Below, piece after piece: positions 55,912 to 58,476 of a stretch of DNA of 58,476 nucleotides; positions within the stretch are counted from its first letter, which is position 1, and each line of letters begins with the position of its first letter. The notes below the pieces were generated by a model. That model searched no databases. It saw only the letters and a list, made by a program, of their open reading frames with translations, and had not been told where the DNA came from. This stretch comes from an uncultured Oscillospiraceae bacterium (GTDB lineage Bacteria; Bacillota; Clostridia; Oscillospirales; Oscillospiraceae), in NCBI GenBank assembly GCA_905205085.1, contig CAJLCG010000002.1, forward strand, positions 1 to 58,476. The letters are read 5' to 3'. Position numbers and translations under genes: made by a program.

Positions 55912-56112
55912 ATGAGATTTTGGAAAGAACATGTGGCCCTGCGCGTCAGCCTGATCCTGATCCTGACCGTGGTAGGTCTGGCGATGGTGATCGGTGGCTG
56001 GAAGATGACCGGCCAGATGACCGGCCTGATCATTATGCTGGTGGGCCTGGTGCTGCTCATTGCGGCCCTGGCCATCTACAACAAGCCCTTCCAGGACGAA
56101 CGCAGACGCTGA
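55912..56112 (+). CDS. Small membrane protein with two transmembrane helices
   Basis: A 66-residue protein. Two hydrophobic helices (LRVSLILILTVVGLAMVIGG and MTGLIIMLVGLVLLIAALAIY) are separated by WKMTGQMTG; both ends are charged (MRFWKEH and QDERRR). It starts 9 bases after permease 2 with AAGGTGC and lies directly before the GH112 gene, so it is a member of the uptake operon. It could stabilise the permeases or be an assembly factor. I do not recognise it with confidence. Confidence 0.75.
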   Translation: MRFWKEHVALRVSLILILTVVGLAMVIGGWKMTGQMTGLIIMLVGLVLLIAALAIYNKPFQDERRR

Positions 56113-56121
56113 AAAGCAAAC

Positions 56122-56185
56122 ATGCCGGGCGAGTGCAGTCCCGTACCCGCCCGGCTTTGTATACGCCCCCCATGGGGCGTGGGAG
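56122..56185 (+). other. Two hairpins upstream of the GH112 gene
   Basis: GCCGGGCG/CGCCCGGC (about 56123-56155, then TTTG) and ACGCCCC/GGGGCGT (56163-56180). They lie between the small membrane protein and GH112 genes and may tune or terminate transcription before the enzyme gene. Confidence 0.45.
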
Positions 56186-56222
56186 AGAAACGGATTTGGA
56201 CCTTTTATAAGGAGATTGAACT

Positions 56223-58394
56223 ATGAGTGATTTGAAGCAAAACCGGGGACGGGTCACCATCCCCACCGACGTGGACGTGGTACCTGAGACTCTGGAGCTG
56301 CTGGAGCGCTGGGGGGCGGACGCCATCCGGGACTGTGACGGCACCGACTATCCTGAGCAGCTCAAAAGCGTAGACGCCAAGGTGTACTCCACCTACTATA
56401 CCACCCGCAAGGACAACGCCTGGGCCAAGGCCAACCCGGACGAGGTGCAGCAGTGCTACATCATGACCGGTTTCTATACCGCCAGCCAGGGCCCCCTGTC
56501 CATCCCCCTGATGAAGGGCATCAGCCCCGAGCTGATGCAGGTGAACACCCGGGACGACATCAAGCGCTGGTGGGAAGTGATGGACCGTACCACCGGCCAG
56601 CCTGTGCCCGCCGACCAGTGGCGCTATGACGAGGAGAGCGGCTGTGTGGTGCTGGACAAGCCTGAGTTTTTCCATGACTACACCGTCAGCTTCCTGGCCT
56701 ACCTCATCTGGGACCCTGTGCACATGTATAACGCCGTCACCAACGACTGGAAGGACTTTGAGCACCAGATCACCTTTGACGTGCGTCAGCCCAAGACCCA
56801 CAAGTTTACCATGGAGCGCCTGCGCAAGTTCATCGCCGAGCATCCCTATGTAAACGTCATCCGTTATACCACCTTCTTCCACCAGTTCACTCTGGTGTTT
56901 GACGAGCTCAAGCGGGAGAAGTATGTGGACTGGTACGGCTACTCCGCCTCTGTCTCCCCCTTCATCCTGGAGCAGTTTGAGAAGGAAGTGGGCTATAAGT
57001 TCCGCCCCGAGTTCATCATCGACCAGGGCTACTACAACAACCAGTACCGTATCCCCAGCAAGGAGTTCAAGGACTTTATGGCCTTCCAGCGTCGGGAAGT
57101 GGCCAAGCTGGCCAAGGAGATGGTGGACATCACCCACGAGCTGGGCAAAGAGGCCATGATGTTCCTGGGCGACCACTGGATCGGCACCGAGCCCTACATG
57201 GACGAGTTCAAGACCATCGGTCTGGACGCTGTGGTTGGCTCCGTGGGCAACGGTTCCACCCTGCGCCTCATCTCTGACATCCCCGGCGTCAAGTACACCG
57301 AGGGCCGCTTCCTGCCCTACTTCTTCCCCGACACCTTCCATGAGGGCGGCGACCCGGTGAAGGAGGGCAAGGAGAACTGGGTGACCGCCCGCCGCGCCAT
57401 CCTGAGAAAGCCCATTGACCGCATCGGCTACGGCGGCTATCTGAAGCTGGCCTGCCAGTTCCCCGAGTTCATTGACTACCTGGAGAGCGTGTGCAACGAG
57501 TTCCGGGAGCTGTATGAGAACATCAAGGGTACCACTCCCTACTGTGTCAAGACCGTGGCTGTCCTCAACGCCTGGGGCAAGGCCCGTTCCTGGGGCTGCC
57601 ATATGGTCCATCACGCCCTGTATCAGAAGCAGAACTACTCCTATGCCGGCGTGATCGAGGCCCTGTCCGGCGCTCCCTTTGACGTGAAGTTCATCAGCTT
57701 TGACGACATCAAGAATGATCCCAAGTGCCTGGAGGGCATCGACGTCATCCTGAACATCGGCGACGGCGACACCGCTCACACCGGCGGCTACTGGTGGGAG
57801 GATCCCGCCATCTCCTCCGCCATCAAGGCCTTTGTCTACAACGGCGGCGGCTTCATCGGCGTGGGCGAGCCCACCGGCCACCAGTATCAGGGCCGCTACC
57901 TGCAGCTGGCTCAGGTGCTGGGCGTGGAGAAGGAGACCGGCTTCACCCTGGGCTACGATAAGTACAACTGGGAGCAGCATCCCGACCACTTCATCCTGGC
58001 CGACTGCAAGGGTGAGATGGACTTCGGCGAGGGCAAGAAGAGCATCTACGCCCTGCCCACCGCTGAGATCCTGGTGCAGAAGGACAAGGAGGTCCAGATG
58101 GCGGTGAACGAGTACGGCTCCGGCCGTGCGGTGTACCTGTCCGGCCTGCCCTACTCTTTCGAGAACAGCCGTGTGCTGTATCGCTCCATCCTGTGGAGCA
58201 CCCACGACGAGGCGGAGCTGAACAAGTGGTTCTCCTCCAACTACAACGTAGAGGTCCACGCCTACGTGAAGAACGGCAAGTACTGCGTGGTCAACAACAC
58301 CTACGAGCCCCAGTCCACCACGGTCTACAAGGGCGACGGCTCCAGCTTCCAGCTGGATCTGGCTGCCAACGAGATCCGCTGGTACGAGATCTGA
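56223..58394 (+). CDS. lnpA: GH112 1,3-beta-galactosyl-N-acetylhexosamine phosphorylase
   Basis: A 723-residue GH112 enzyme that splits lacto-N-biose (Gal-beta-1,3-GlcNAc) or galacto-N-biose with phosphate, giving galactose-1-phosphate and the N-acetylhexosamine in the cytoplasm. Diagnostic features are RDCDGTDYPEQL (36-47), VYSTYYTTRKD, EFIIDQGYYNNQYRIP, and the general acid D317 in MFLGDHWIGTEPY (D313 in the Bifidobacterium longum enzyme). The C-terminal part (about 420-620) holds a glutaminase-like Rossmann domain, and the end is a beta domain. Length is close to the 751 residues of the known enzyme. AAGGAGATT precedes the ATG. A galactosyl-rhamnose phosphorylase is an alternative within GH112, but the nahK-galE genes favour the HexNAc disaccharide. 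Confidence 0.95.
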   Translation: MSDLKQNRGRVTIPTDVDVVPETLELLERWGADAIRDCDGTDYPEQLKSVDAKVYSTYYTTRKDNAWAKANPDEVQQCYIMTGFYTASQGPLSIPLMKGISPELMQVNTRDDIKRWWEVMDRTTGQPVPADQWRYDEESGCVVLDKPEFFHDYTVSFLAYLIWDPVHMYNAVTNDWKDFEHQITFDVRQPKTHKFTMERLRKFIAEHPYVNVIRYTTFFHQFTLVFDELKREKYVDWYGYSASVSPFILEQFEKEVGYKFRPEFIIDQGYYNNQYRIPSKEFKDFMAFQRREVAKLAKEMVDITHELGKEAMMFLGDHWIGTEPYMDEFKTIGLDAVVGSVGNGSTLRLISDIPGVKYTEGRFLPYFFPDTFHEGGDPVKEGKENWVTARRAILRKPIDRIGYGGYLKLACQFPEFIDYLESVCNEFRELYENIKGTTPYCVKTVAVLNAWGKARSWGCHMVHHALYQKQNYSYAGVIEALSGAPFDVKFISFDDIKNDPKCLEGIDVILNIGDGDTAHTGGYWWEDPAISSAIKAFVYNGGGFIGVGEPTGHQYQGRYLQLAQVLGVEKETGFTLGYDKYNWEQHPDHFILADCKGEMDFGEGKKSIYALPTAEILVQKDKEVQMAVNEYGSGRAVYLSGLPYSFENSRVLYRSILWSTHDEAELNKWFSSNYNVEVHAYVKNGKYCVVNNTYEPQSTTVYKGDGSSFQLDLAANEIRWYEI

Positions 58395-58410
58395 TCCATC
58401 GACTGCAAAT

Positions 58411-58449
58411 AAAAGAAGCGGCACAGCAATTGCTGTGCCGCTTCTTTTT
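58411..58449 (+). terminator. Terminator of the lacto-N-biose uptake operon
   Basis: Perfect arms AAGAAGCGGCACAGCA and GCTGTGCCGCTTCTT with a short loop, followed by TTTTTG. Confidence 0.88.
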
Positions 58450-58476
58450 GTCCTCTCATATCATATCGAAAGATAG

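Noticed and set aside
53959..55932. Minus-strand open frame of 657 codons over the permease genes
   Set aside because: Antisense to two clear permeases; composition is His/Gln/Gly-rich as expected of a shadow frame.
56205..58424. Minus-strand open frame of 739 codons opposite GH112
   Set aside because: Shadow frame produced by GC-rich third positions in the well-recognised GH112 gene; no family features.
1..58476. CRISPR arrays, rRNA, tRNA and insertion sequences
   Set aside because: Read for regularly spaced repeats, conserved RNA signatures and transposase motifs; none found.

Overview
The window looks like a chromosome segment of a GC-rich, anaerobic gut Firmicute, most likely an Oscillospiraceae relative of Flavonifractor, Lawsonibacter or Intestinimonas. 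This is an inference from Firmicutes-type promoters (TTGACA/TATAAT) and strong AGGAGG ribosome binding sites, strong GC bias at third codon positions, families common in that group (DUF3842, DUF3793, 2-[4Fe-4S] aldo/keto reductase, YgiQ, BceRS-like module), and a mucin/milk glycan phosphorylase pathway. No rRNA, tRNA, CRISPR array, transposase or integrase was seen.

Layout. 0-7.7 kb: TAXI-type solute receptor (with an apparent frameshift), LacI regulator, cysK, a patatin/DUF3842/aldo-keto reductase operon, and a P-loop kinase plus ECF-transporter S component behind a structured leader. 7.7-11.9 kb: a divergent pair, a TetM/EF-G-like GTPase fused to a Rae1/YacP-type NYN nuclease, and a GMP synthase whose glutaminase domain has collapsed. 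11.9-29.7 kb: an accessory catabolic block bracketed by two near-identical 49-bp terminator repeats. It holds (A) a divergent locus with an FGGY kinase, D-2-hydroxyacid dehydrogenase, MBL/alkylsulfatase-like hydrolase, RuBisCO-like protein, MtnX-like HAD phosphatase, CYTH protein and SorC regulator, and (B) a GntR-controlled operon with amidohydrolase, AGCS symporter, M28 peptidase, hydantoin-type racemase, M20 peptidase and PLP aminotransferase. Neither matches a pathway I can name.

29.8-46.5 kb: an ABC exporter/two-component module, a CoA-transferase lacking the usual catalytic Glu, a YgiQ radical SAM protein, a histidine phosphatase-GNAT fusion, and a pyrimidine operon (pyrC-pyrF-two zinc-ribbon genes-pyrK-pyrD and two small genes). 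45.6-47.0 kb: a Met-rich micro-protein and a DUF3793-flavodoxin operon behind two inverted repeats that resemble metal-regulator boxes.

47.0-58.4 kb: a nearly complete lacto-N-biose/galacto-N-biose utilisation locus. A lipoprotein and two permeases import the sugar (no ATPase is encoded here). A GH112 phosphorylase splits it, a NahK-like kinase makes HexNAc-1-phosphate, and a nucleotidyltransferase and GalE handle the sugar nucleotides. Two AraC regulators are encoded divergently, and a perfect match to the catabolite response element consensus covers the transporter promoter.

The strongest leads for undescribed biology are the RuBisCO-like-protein locus, the GTPase-nuclease fusion, the glutaminase-less GMP synthase, and the repeat-bounded island itself. 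All family calls come from reading sequence motifs; no database search was possible.
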